A stretch of 55,690 nt of DNA, taken from NCBI RefSeq assembly GCF_900129875.1, contig NZ_FQXC01000010.1, forward strand, positions 1 to 55,690, in the 5' to 3' direction. Every line of letters starts with the position of its first letter. The stretch's first letter is position 1. The stretch is from Marivita hallyeonensis (GTDB lineage: Bacteria; Pseudomonadota; Alphaproteobacteria; Rhodobacterales; Rhodobacteraceae). Below, piece by piece: positions 8,767-16,579 of the stretch. The translations under genes and the position numbers were made by a program. The notes under the pieces are model-generated. The model searched no databases. It was not told where the DNA came from and was given only the letters and a program-made list of their open reading frames with translations.

Positions 8767-9732
8767 ATGGCAATGGGAAAGAACAAGACGGGCATCATGG
8801 CTGCGATCACCGCGGCCAACGAGGTGTCGAAAACCGGCGGGCAGGGCAGGGCGCAACCGTCTCTGCCGAAAGGCACCATCGGATCGGTGCGCGCCGGGCT
8901 TGGCGGCATTCAGGATGTCGATACGGACAAGATCCTGTCTTGGGGGCCGCAAGACCGGCTTGAGTTAACAGCTGTTAACAGCGGCGACGAGGATGTGCAG
9001 GACCTGCGCGATTCCATCCGCCTGTCAGGGCAGCAAGTGCCAGTGCTGCTCCGCCCGTCGCCCAATCGGGATGGGCATTTCGAAGTGATCTATGGCCGCC
9101 GCCGCATTCTGGCCTGCCACCAGATCGGCATCCCGGTCAAAGCTTTGATCCGGACGCTGGACGACTCCGATGCGCTGATGGCGAAAGGGCTTGAGAATGC
9201 GAGCCGCGCCGATCTGAGCTATTACGAGCGCGCCCGATTTGCGAAGGCAAGCCTAGCGATGGGCCACGACCGCGCCGAGGTGATCCAGGCGCTGGCGATC
9301 AGCAAGAACACACTGTCGCAGATGGAGCGAGTCACCCGGCTTGTACCCGATGCGGTCGGCGACGCCATCGGGGCCGCCCCGAAATCCGGGCGACCGAAAT
9401 GGATGGCACTTGCCGCAGCCTTTGAGGCCAAGAGCATGACCGACCGCCAGGCGTCTGCGATCTTCGAAGCGCTGGACGACGATGCACCCTCGGACGTGCG
9501 GCTTGAAGCGCTTCTGGATCACATCGCGAAACGTGGCCGACAGGAGCGTGCGCCCGCCAAGGAACGCAGCCCGGTCTCGGGAGTGCAGATCAAAAGCACA
9601 GGCTCTGCCGTCGCGCTGTCTGTCCGCAAAACCGGCGACACAGCGGCTTTCGCGGAATGGCTGGATGGCCAGCTGGACACCATGATCGAGACTGCCTTTG
9701 TGAGGTTCGAAAAAGAAACCCGCAAGGAGTAG
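8767..9732 (+). CDS. repB: RepB, ParB-type centromere-binding protein
   Basis: A 321-residue ParB/Spo0J-family protein. The ParB N-terminal domain contains YGRRRILACHQIG (about residues 111-123), matching the GxRR box. The central helix-turn-helix AEVIQALAISKNTLSQMERV (about 171-190) should bind parS. It partitions the replicon together with RepA. A second start (the Met two codons on) is possible. The gene contains the second parS palindrome in its own coding sequence at 8964-8979, encoding Glu-Leu-Thr-Ala-Val-Asn-Ser. Confidence 0.95.
   Translation: MAMGKNKTGIMAAITAANEVSKTGGQGRAQPSLPKGTIGSVRAGLGGIQDVDTDKILSWGPQDRLELTAVNSGDEDVQDLRDSIRLSGQQVPVLLRPSPNRDGHFEVIYGRRRILACHQIGIPVKALIRTLDDSDALMAKGLENASRADLSYYERARFAKASLAMGHDRAEVIQALAISKNTLSQMERVTRLVPDAVGDAIGAAPKSGRPKWMALAAAFEAKSMTDRQASAIFEALDDDAPSDVRLEALLDHIAKRGRQERAPAKERSPVSGVQIKSTGSAVALSVRKTGDTAAFAEWLDGQLDTMIETAFVRFEKETRKE
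8964..8979. other. parS-like partition site 2, inside repB
   Basis: A second exact copy of GTTAACAGCTGTTAAC, in the 5' third of repB. Two identical 16-base palindromes flanking repA are strong evidence that these are the RepB binding sites of this replicon. The sequence type could define its incompatibility group. Confidence 0.88.
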
Positions 9733-9788
9733 GGGCCGCACATCGCTGCGGTGAAACGAGGACACGAGCAACAAGAGGAGACAGGCAC

Positions 9789-9818
9789 AAAAAACCCCCG
9801 AAACCGAGGCTTCGAGGG
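9789..9818 (-). terminator. Rho-independent terminator of the ctRNA
   Basis: Read on the minus strand, CCCTCGAA pairs with TTCGGGGG (one G-U pair) around an eight-base loop and is followed by six T residues. The plus strand can form the matching hairpin in the repC leader, which is expected for antisense control of RepC. Confidence 0.8.
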
Positions 9819-9849
9819 CTGCAGCGCAAAAAGCGCAACATGTTTTGAC
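9789..9849 (-). ncRNA. Counter-transcribed RNA (incA-type ctRNA) between repB and repC
   Basis: On the minus strand a promoter (TTGTTC, 17 bases, TATGAA) is followed by about 60 bases and a Rho-independent terminator. This is the position, orientation and size of the small antisense RNA that limits RepC synthesis in repABC plasmids. The transcription start near 9849 is inferred from the -10 box. The opposite (plus) strand is the repC mRNA leader. The whole 9733-9937 gap is accounted for by this element. Confidence 0.82.
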
Positions 9850-9855
9850 ACAACT

Positions 9856-9884
9856 TTCATAGCAGCTCGCGAATCACAGAACAA
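9856..9884 (-). promoter_or_regulatory. Promoter of the ctRNA
   Basis: On the minus strand, TTGTTC at 9884-9879 and TATGAA at 9861-9856 are separated by exactly 17 bases. The start of transcription is expected about seven bases further on, near 9849. Confidence 0.7.
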
Positions 9885-9937
9885 CGAAAAACGCCTCTGG
9901 GTGAACAGCTTTTTTGTGCGCAAAGGCTATGAAAAAT

Positions 9938-11266
9938 ATGTGCGACACCCCCTATGGGGCACCGGCGACTCGCATATCGCCGGACGAAACCCGTATGTCC
10001 GCGCGTCCGACAGGTTGGCGCAAGGCAACGGCATCTTTGGCGGTGGCCGAAAAACTGGCAGAGGCCGGTGTAAACGCTACGGTCCCAAAATCACGGGCCT
10101 TTCTGGCGGTGAAACGTGTGGGCGCACAGATCGGTCTTAAAGCGGGCGATCTGATGCTTCTGGACACACTCGCTGCGTTCACACAGCCGCAGGATTGGGA
10201 GCAGGGCAGGCGGCCCATTGTTTGGCCGTCGAACGCCTATCTGGTTGATCGAACCGGCTTTTCCCTCTCCGCCCTGAAACGCCACACACGGCGTTTGGCC
10301 GACGCGGGTGTGATTGCGTTCTGCGACAGCCCCAATGGCAAGCGCTGGGGCCACAGGGACGCGGAGGGCGTGATTGTGGAGGCGTATGGCATCGACCTGT
10401 CGCCACTGGCCGCCCGCGCGATGGAATTCGAAGAACTGCACACGCAGCTTCAGAACGAGCGCGCCCTCTGCCAACGCCTGAAACGGCAAATCACCGTCAC
10501 CCGCCGCATGATCCGCGCGCGGATCGAGGCCGCGCTCACCGACGGGCTGAACGGCCCTTGGGAGCGATATCTGGCTGGCTTTGAGACCCTGTTGGGAAAG
10601 TTGCCCCGACGCGGAGTGGGCTCAGAGGGACTGGAACACCTCCTGGCAGGCTTTCACAGCCTCCTGGCACAGGTCGAACACGCGTATCTTGCGGCGTCGC
10701 GAGTGGACAACGCCTTGGAAAACCCCCGGCCAAATCCCGCGGCAAGCTTGGAAAAATCCCAAGAAATGGACCCCAAGGAGCCCAATTATGAACCGCACAT
10801 ACAAACTACCAAATATCATGGATCTGTAATCCGTAATCCCAAAGGAAACGAGCCACCAGCAACACTTCCAGTGAAACCTGCCTTTGAAAACGAGGATAGG
10901 GGAGCAACGCCGAAACCACCCTCTGAAAGGGTTTTGGACATTCGAACCGTGATGCAAGCCTGTCCGGAATTCGCCTTTTGGGCCCGGAACATGGTCGGTT
11001 GCCTGCGCGATTGGGGCGATCTTTTCCGCGCGGCCTGTGACCTCACCAAGATGATCGGCGTATCAGACAGAACGTGGCACACCACCCAGTCCATTATGGG
11101 CAAACAAACCGCCGTGACGGCGATGGCGCTTGTGTTCGACAAACACGCAAAAGGTGAAGTCTCCTCTGCAGGTGGCTACCTGCGCGGCATGGCCCGTAAA
11201 TCCGGAACCGGAGACCTCAATCTCGAACGCAGCATCTACGGGCGATTGAGCGGGCAGGGGGCGTGA
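9938..11266 (+). CDS. repC: RepC, replication initiator
   Basis: A RepC initiator of about 442 residues, the normal size. The N-terminal half contains a winged-helix-like region around WPSNAYLVDRTGFSLSALKRH and RRLADAGVIAF. In repABC plasmids RepC binds an origin inside its own gene. The start is uncertain: ATG 9938 has AAAGG eleven bases upstream, ATG 9929 has no usable site, and a TTG at 9914 is also in frame. The stretch 10750-10900 is visibly richer in A and T than the rest of the gene and is a candidate origin. The downstream gene is convergent. Confidence 0.92.
   Translation: MCDTPYGAPATRISPDETRMSARPTGWRKATASLAVAEKLAEAGVNATVPKSRAFLAVKRVGAQIGLKAGDLMLLDTLAAFTQPQDWEQGRRPIVWPSNAYLVDRTGFSLSALKRHTRRLADAGVIAFCDSPNGKRWGHRDAEGVIVEAYGIDLSPLAARAMEFEELHTQLQNERALCQRLKRQITVTRRMIRARIEAALTDGLNGPWERYLAGFETLLGKLPRRGVGSEGLEHLLAGFHSLLAQVEHAYLAASRVDNALENPRPNPAASLEKSQEMDPKEPNYEPHIQTTKYHGSVIRNPKGNEPPATLPVKPAFENEDRGATPKPPSERVLDIRTVMQACPEFAFWARNMVGCLRDWGDLFRAACDLTKMIGVSDRTWHTTQSIMGKQTAVTAMALVFDKHAKGEVSSAGGYLRGMARKSGTGDLNLERSIYGRLSGQGA
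10750..10900. other. Candidate origin of replication within repC
   Basis: This is an A/T-rich stretch within an otherwise G/C-rich repC. Published repABC origins lie in the central AT-rich part of repC, and this segment has that position. No iterons are evident by eye. Confidence 0.35.
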
Positions 11267-11334
11267 CAGTGGTGTAAACAATTGACTTTTAATAGAAATG
11301 CATCTGGAATGGCCTCATTGCCAACTTGTACAGC

Positions 11335-13278
11335 TCAGTCAGATTTGACCAATTCGCGTGCCTTCTCGATGATCCGATCCACGGTGATGCCGAAATGCTC
11401 ATAGAGGACATCCGCCGTTGCCGACGCGCCGAAGGTGGTCATTCCGATGAACGCGTCTTGCGGGCGGAGCCAGCGGGTCCAGCCGAAGGGGGATGCCGCC
11501 TCGATGGCGATGCGGGGGGCGGTGCCAAGGATTTCGGTCTGGGCCGCGGCGGGTTGCGTCTCGAAGAGCTCCCAACAGGGCATCGAAACGACGGCGGTTG
11601 GAATGCCTTCGGCCTCAAGCGCCTGTTGTGCCTCAATCGCGAGGCCCGCCTCGGTGCCCGTCGCGATCAGGGTGAGCGCACGGGATGCGGAGGGCTCGGA
11701 CAGCACATATGCGCCGGAGCGGGACCGGTTGGTGTCTGTGTCCTGCCGGACTTGGTCGGCCGGTTGACGAGAGAGCGCCAGAAGCGACGGGCCGTTGCGC
11801 GTTTCCAACGCGATCTGCCAGGCCTCTGCGGTTTCAACAGCGTCGGCGGGGCGGAAGACGCGCATGTTCGGCATCGCGCGGAAACTGGCGAGCACTTCGA
11901 TCGGCTGATGCGTGGGGCCATTGCTGCCGACACCGATGGAATCGTGGCTGAATACGAAGAGAACCGGCAACGCCATCAACGCAGCCATCCGCATTGCGGC
12001 GCGTTCGTAGTCGGAGAAGGCAAGATACGTCACGGCGATGGGTTGCAACCCGCCATGCGCCGCGATCCCGCAGGCCATCGCCCCCATCAAGTGCTCGCGC
12101 ACGCCACAATGCACATAGCTGCCGTTGCGGTCCGTCGCAGTGAATGCGCTGCGACGGCGTTTGTGATTGGTCGGCGCCTCCAGATCGGCGCAGAGGACCA
12201 GGGTATTCGGCATCGCGTCCATGAGCTGATCGCAGACGTCGCCGGAGGACTGGATTGTCGGCGTCGGCGCGTTGGGATGGGGCAGGGACGGCCATGGCGC
12301 GGGCAGGGGGCTTTGGTGCCAGCTGTCGAAGGGCTGCGCTTTGGGGTGGTCCTGCTTGCGGGTGCGCCATGCCTCCTGCGCGTCGCGCCCGCGCTGCATG
12401 GCGTTGTCCCAGTCCGCGTAGATCGTGTCAGGGATGTGAAACGCCGGGTGCGGCCAGTCGAGTGCCGCGCGCATCTCGATGCTGTCCTGATCGGTCAGTG
12501 GCGCGCTATGGCCGCCGCGCTGTCCTTCGAGACGGGGGATGCCGCGCGCAATTACGGTGCGGCAGGCGATCAGGCTGGGGCGGGGATCGGATTTGGCGCT
12601 GGTCAGCGCAGCATCAATGGCGTCGATATCGTGGCCATCGACTTCGATCACCTGCCATTGCGCGGCACGGAAGCGGGCCGGGATGTCTTCGCTGATGGAC
12701 AAAGACGTCGCGCCGTCATCGGTGATCTGGTTGTCGTCCCAGAGGAAGGTCAGTTTGCCAAGCTGAAGGTGCCCGACGAGAGAGATCGCTTCCTGTCCCA
12801 TCCCTTCTTGCAGACACCCGTCGCCGACGAAGGCCCAGGTGCGATGATCGACGAGGTCTGCGCCGAATTCGGCCTGCAAGCGTTGTTCCGCCACGGCCAT
12901 GCCGACGGCGCAAGCGATGCCTTGACCGAGGAGCCCGGTGGTGATCTCGATCCCGGCATGTTGTTCAATCTCCGGGTGACCTGCGCAAACGGACCCGAGC
13001 TTCCGAAAGGTTTTGATCGCGTCGAGCGACACCGCCTCGCAACCCGACAGATGTAGCAACGCGTAGAGCAGCATGGAGCCGTGCCCGTTGGACAGGACCA
13101 CACGGTCGCGGTCTGGCCAGAGCGGGTCTTTCGGGTCGACCTTGAGGTGATTGGCGTAGAGCGTCGCCGCAATCTCGGCCATGCCGAGGGGGACGCCCTG
13201 ATGGCCTTCGCCGGCGTTGCGGATGGCGTCGAGGGCCAGAAACCGGATGGCGTGGGCCATGGATTGAATGTCGGGCAT
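11335..13278 (-). CDS. tkt: Transketolase (full length)
   Basis: A 647-residue single-chain transketolase. The thiamine diphosphate motif runs from GDGCLQEG to DDNQIT, and SNGHGSM is near residue 60. A complete C-terminal pyrimidine-binding and transketolase_C half is present. It interconverts pentose phosphates with triose and heptose phosphates, using TPP and Mg. The ATG at 13278 has AGGA nine bases upstream. It is divergent from a 2-hydroxyacid dehydrogenase gene, with operator 2 between them, so it is probably part of the regulon. It is distinct from the split transketolase at 46221-48115. It ends 68 bases from the convergent repC stop. Confidence 0.9.
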   Translation of the reverse strand: MPDIQSMAHAIRFLALDAIRNAGEGHQGVPLGMAEIAATLYANHLKVDPKDPLWPDRDRVVLSNGHGSMLLYALLHLSGCEAVSLDAIKTFRKLGSVCAGHPEIEQHAGIEITTGLLGQGIACAVGMAVAEQRLQAEFGADLVDHRTWAFVGDGCLQEGMGQEAISLVGHLQLGKLTFLWDDNQITDDGATSLSISEDIPARFRAAQWQVIEVDGHDIDAIDAALTSAKSDPRPSLIACRTVIARGIPRLEGQRGGHSAPLTDQDSIEMRAALDWPHPAFHIPDTIYADWDNAMQRGRDAQEAWRTRKQDHPKAQPFDSWHQSPLPAPWPSLPHPNAPTPTIQSSGDVCDQLMDAMPNTLVLCADLEAPTNHKRRRSAFTATDRNGSYVHCGVREHLMGAMACGIAAHGGLQPIAVTYLAFSDYERAAMRMAALMALPVLFVFSHDSIGVGSNGPTHQPIEVLASFRAMPNMRVFRPADAVETAEAWQIALETRNGPSLLALSRQPADQVRQDTDTNRSRSGAYVLSEPSASRALTLIATGTEAGLAIEAQQALEAEGIPTAVVSMPCWELFETQPAAAQTEILGTAPRIAIEAASPFGWTRWLRPQDAFIGMTTFGASATADVLYEHFGITVDRIIEKARELVKSD

Positions 13279-13363
13279 CGCGCGGATCCTGTGTGGCGAC
13301 ATCTTGTGGTTCGGGTCGGTCGCGCGCTGTTGACACTTTCCCCGCCCCCGAGCACCATTGCAG

Positions 13364-13375
13364 ATGGTATACCAT
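13364..13375. promoter_or_regulatory. Operator 2: TGGTATACCA palindrome between tkt and the 2-hydroxyacid dehydrogenase gene
   Basis: The 12-base palindrome ATGGTATACCAT lies 30 bases before the rightward start at 13405 and 86 bases before the leftward tkt start. It has the same core as the six other sites. Confidence 0.85.
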
Positions 13376-13404
13376 TTTCCAAGACTGCGCATGAGGGGTG
13401 GGCA

Positions 13405-14343
13405 ATGACACAAACGCTGGCAATCGGGCCATATAACGAGAGCGAAAAAGCTGGCCTGACACAGGAACTTGCGCCGGTTTACCTTGATGGCCCATCGGGC
13501 GTTTCCGACCTCGATGCTGCGCAGCGAGAGGCGTTCACGGCGGTCGCGTATAAAGGCCACCACCCCTTTGGCGCAGCTGAAATGGCGCTTCTGCCGAATG
13601 TCGGCGTGATCGCGAATTACGGCGTGGGATACGACGCGATCGACGTCGCCGAGGCCTCGGCGCGCGGGATCACGGTGTCCAACACGCCCGGTGTTCTGAA
13701 CGACGATGTGGCCGATCTTGCCGTTGCGATGCTGATCATGCAGGGCCGCGAGATGGAGCATGCAAGCCAGTGGGCGCGATCCGGCAAATGGGCCGAGCAG
13801 GGGGAGTATCGGCTGAACCGCAAGGTGAGTGGTGGCACCGCCGGGATTGTCGGGCTGGGCCGTATTGGGCGCGAGATCGCGGACCGGTTAGCGGCCTTCA
13901 AGATGGACATCCACTACTGGTCGCGGTCGGCGAAGGACACGCCCGGCTGGACGCACCACGGCGATCCGGTCTCGCTCGCGCGGGCAGTGGATTACCTGAT
14001 CGTGGCGCTTGTGGGCGGGCCGGATACAGAAGGTTTCGTGTCGAAAGAGGTGATCGACGCGCTTGGTCCGCGCGGGATTCTGGTGAATATCTCTCGCGGG
14101 TCCACGGTGGAAGAAGGTGCGCTTCTGGACGCGCTGGAACGCGGCGCGATTTCAGGTGCTGGGTTGGACGTTTTCCAGAACGAGCCGAATATCGACCCGC
14201 GCTTCTATGCCTTGGAGAACGTCGTCATCCAGCCGCATCAGGGGTCCGGTACGGTCGAGACGCGTGCCGCCATGGCGAAGCTGCAGCGGGACAACGTTCT
14301 GGCGTATCTCGCTGGAGAAGATTTACTGACGCCGGTGAATTGA
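13405..14343 (+). CDS. D-isomer-specific 2-hydroxyacid dehydrogenase
   Basis: A 312-residue NAD(P)-dependent dehydrogenase of the glyoxylate/hydroxypyruvate reductase type. It has the Rossmann loop GLGRIG (about residues 152-157), the catalytic arginine in NISRGS, the glutamate in FQNEP and the histidine in QPHQGSGT. It would interconvert a short 2-oxo acid such as glyoxylate or hydroxypyruvate with its D-2-hydroxy acid. Such a reductase fits a window whose pathways may yield glycolate or glyoxylate, but the substrate is inferred. The start has GAGG eight bases upstream and operator 2 is 30 bases further up. Its 3' end meets the convergent enolase-superfamily gene across a G/C-rich repeat. 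Confidence 0.87.
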   Translation: MTQTLAIGPYNESEKAGLTQELAPVYLDGPSGVSDLDAAQREAFTAVAYKGHHPFGAAEMALLPNVGVIANYGVGYDAIDVAEASARGITVSNTPGVLNDDVADLAVAMLIMQGREMEHASQWARSGKWAEQGEYRLNRKVSGGTAGIVGLGRIGREIADRLAAFKMDIHYWSRSAKDTPGWTHHGDPVSLARAVDYLIVALVGGPDTEGFVSKEVIDALGPRGILVNISRGSTVEEGALLDALERGAISGAGLDVFQNEPNIDPRFYALENVVIQPHQGSGTVETRAAMAKLQRDNVLAYLAGEDLLTPVN

Positions 14344-14377
14344 TCTGGGGTCGAATGGGCTTTGCCCATCCGACCGG

Positions 14378-14428
14378 TTGGGGGGCCAGCCCCCCAAAGA
14401 CCCCCGGAGTTTATTGGGCAAGATGAAG
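14378..14428 (+). repeat. G/C-rich intergenic repeat, copy 1 (hairpin plus conserved tail)
   Basis: A perfect eight-base stem (TTGGGGGG/CCCCCCAA, loop CCAG) is followed by CCCCCGGAGTTT and GGCAAGATGAAG. The same layout recurs at 34902 and, diverged, at 28252. This copy sits between two convergent genes, where it could act as a terminator. A second small hairpin (ATGGGC/GCCCAT, 14355-14369) precedes it. Confidence 0.75.
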
Positions 14429-14430
14429 GG

Positions 14431-15594
14431 TCAGGCGATCTTGTACTTGGCAATCACCTGCGCGTCGGGAGTGACACCAATGCCCGGGGCTGTCGGGACG
14501 GATACGGTGCCCTTGCGCGCGACCTGATCCTGAATGTTGAGCGGCTCTTGCAGAAGGTCGTCGCGGAAGGTGTTGTGCGTTGTGTCGAACTCGAGCCACG
14601 GCGCGCGCGGGAAGAGGCCACCGGGTAGGGGTGGCATCGCGGCGAGCAGCTGGATGTTGGTGGCGACTGCAACGGCGCTGCCCCAGACATGGTTGATGAC
14701 CGGTGTGTGGTGCGCGTGGCAGAGCGCCAGGACGCGGAGGTATTCGCTGATCCCGCCTAACGCACAGACCTCGGGCTGGGCGATGTCGAGGCCGCGGTTT
14801 TCAAGGATCGCGCGCCAGCCCCAGCGGTTGAATTCGGCCTCTCCGCCCGAGATGTTCACCTTGAGCCCCGCGCGCAATTCGCGGTAGCCGTCGAGGTCTT
14901 CAGGGGCGATGGGTTCTTCGAACCAGTAGGCGTTCAGGTCGTCGAGGGCGCGACCGACATAGAAGGCATCGGACGTGGTGTAGCAATGGTTGGCGTCGAC
15001 CATGAATTCGAAGTCGGGGCCGATGCCGTCGCGCACGGCCTGACAGAGTTTCACATCGTCTTTCGCGCCGAGGCCCACCTTCATCTTGGTGGCAACGAAG
15101 CCCATATCGCGGATCGCCGCCGCCTCGTCCTTAAACCGGGCGACATGGTCCGCGATGCCTTCGCGCTTGAGCATCATGCCGTAGCCGTAGACCGGGATTT
15201 GGGTGCGATGCGCGCCGCCGATGAGTTTGTGCAGCGGCAGGTCTGCGACCTTTCCGGCGATATCCCAAAGCGCGATGTCGACGCCAGATAGCGACTGGAG
15301 CGGCATGCCTTTCTGCCCGTGATCGCGCAGGAGGTTGTAGACCTTGTGCCAGAGCACGTCGCGGTCGAGAGGGTCCTGCCCAAGGATCATCGGCTGGATG
15401 ACGCCTTCGACGATCCCCTTGTTCGCCACCGCCACCGGGCCGGGGCCGAAACACTCACCCCAACCGGTGACGCCTTCGTCGGTTTCGACCTCGACCAGAT
15501 GCGCGGTGCGGCGGGCATAGTATTGCTGCGAGTAGCCGAGTTCCTCGGGCAGGTCGTAGCCCAAGACGTGACTGGTGACGCGCGTGATCTTCAT
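14431..15594 (-). CDS. Enolase-superfamily (mandelate racemase/muconate lactonizing) acid-sugar enzyme 1
   Basis: A 387-residue member of the MR/MLE family. The KxK motif TKMKVG is near residue 168. The metal ligands follow in VDANH, WFEEPIAPED and ISGGEAE, and a late histidine lies in INHVWGS. Such enzymes abstract the alpha proton of an aldonate, aldarate or lactone, giving dehydration, epimerisation or cycloisomerisation. The sequence recalls galactarolactone cycloisomerase and sugar-acid dehydratase subgroups, but the substrate cannot be fixed. It is the last gene of the six-gene leftward operon that begins at idnD, and it overlaps denD by four bases. Confidence 0.82.
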   Translation of the reverse strand: MKITRVTSHVLGYDLPEELGYSQQYYARRTAHLVEVETDEGVTGWGECFGPGPVAVANKGIVEGVIQPMILGQDPLDRDVLWHKVYNLLRDHGQKGMPLQSLSGVDIALWDIAGKVADLPLHKLIGGAHRTQIPVYGYGMMLKREGIADHVARFKDEAAAIRDMGFVATKMKVGLGAKDDVKLCQAVRDGIGPDFEFMVDANHCYTTSDAFYVGRALDDLNAYWFEEPIAPEDLDGYRELRAGLKVNISGGEAEFNRWGWRAILENRGLDIAQPEVCALGGISEYLRVLALCHAHHTPVINHVWGSAVAVATNIQLLAAMPPLPGGLFPRAPWLEFDTTHNTFRDDLLQEPLNIQDQVARKGTVSVPTAPGIGVTPDAQVIAKYKIA

Positions 15595-16556
15595 GAGGCG
15601 GGTTTGTCGTCTTCGAGGTAGTAGCGGATGTTGTCCTCGAAGCTGTCGTCGGCCGTCAGGCCCAGCTTCAGGGACTTCTCGGGCGCCTGATCGTAGCGCC
15701 AGCCTTTGACGATGCGCTGGATGTCGGGCTGTGCCTCAAACCGGATGAGTTTCGCGGGTTCTGGCCCGGCGACGGCGGTCATCGCATCGATCAGTTGCCG
15801 CACCGACCAGATGCGCCCGGGCATCATCATGTTGCGGTTCATGCCGAGGTCGTCCTCGGCCAACTCCGCGCCTTTGATGAGGTTCTCAACGCATTTCCGG
15901 GGGCTGAGGTAGTAGTGCAGGAAATCGTCGTCGACCGGGCAGATCGCCTCCTGCCCGTTCAGCGGTTCGCGCAGGATCGAGGACATGAAACTTGACGCGG
16001 CGCGGTTGGGTTTGCCGGGGCGGACCGAGATCGTGGGCAGGCGGAACCCGCGCCCGTCGATGAAGCCTTTGCGGCTGTAATCGGTGAGGAGAAGTTCCCC
16101 GATGGCTTTCTGCGTGCCGTAGGAGGTTTGCGGGTTCAGGAAGGTGTGGTCGGTGATCGGATCGGGCACCTCTCCGCCGAAGACCGCGAGCGACGAGGTG
16201 AAGACGACGACGGGCTTGGTGCCCAACGCGCGGGCGCGTTCCAAGACGTTGATGGTGCCGGTCATGTTGATCTTATAGCCGAGGTCGAAGTCTTCTTCGG
16301 CATGGGCCGACACGATGGCGGCGAGCAGGTAGATCACGTGCGTATCCGCACCGATGCAGGCCTCCACCGACGCCGGATCGGCGATGTCGCAGGTTGCCGT
16401 CTCAACGGGGAAGGGGGCCTCGACCGGGGTCGGGTCCATGATGTCGGCGAGGGTGATCTTGCTGATCTCCTGCCCGCGCAGCGTTCCGCGTTTTGCAAGC
16501 GCCTGCGCCAGTTTCTGGCCGACCACGCCGCCGCCGCCAAGGATGAGGATGTTCAT
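15591..16556 (-). CDS. denD: D-erythronate dehydrogenase (extended SDR)
   Basis: A 321-residue NAD-dependent epimerase/dehydratase-family protein. It has the N-terminal loop GGGGVVG (about residues 6-12) and the catalytic YGTQK (about 147-151) with serines in VVFTSS. DenD oxidises D-erythronate to 2-oxo-erythronate, which would feed OtnI, OtnK and OtnC encoded 8-10 kb to the left. The gene is therefore on a different operon from its partners but under the same type of operator. GGAGA lies six bases before the ATG. The assignment rests on resemblance to DenD and on the presence of the otn genes. Confidence 0.83.
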   Translation of the reverse strand: MNILILGGGGVVGQKLAQALAKRGTLRGQEISKITLADIMDPTPVEAPFPVETATCDIADPASVEACIGADTHVIYLLAAIVSAHAEEDFDLGYKINMTGTINVLERARALGTKPVVVFTSSLAVFGGEVPDPITDHTFLNPQTSYGTQKAIGELLLTDYSRKGFIDGRGFRLPTISVRPGKPNRAASSFMSSILREPLNGQEAICPVDDDFLHYYLSPRKCVENLIKGAELAEDDLGMNRNMMMPGRIWSVRQLIDAMTAVAGPEPAKLIRFEAQPDIQRIVKGWRYDQAPEKSLKLGLTADDSFEDNIRYYLEDDKPAS

Positions 16557-16579
16557 CGCGATTCTCCGTTGTTCAATGT

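Noticed and set aside
11326-13056. Long open frame on the plus strand opposite transketolase
   Set aside because: It is arginine- and glycine-rich shadow coding with no recognisable motif; the minus strand encodes an intact transketolase.
14355-14369. Small ATGGGC/GCCCAT hairpin after the 2-hydroxyacid dehydrogenase gene as a stand-alone terminator
   Set aside because: It has only a six-base stem and no T run; it is better regarded as part of the repeat region that follows.
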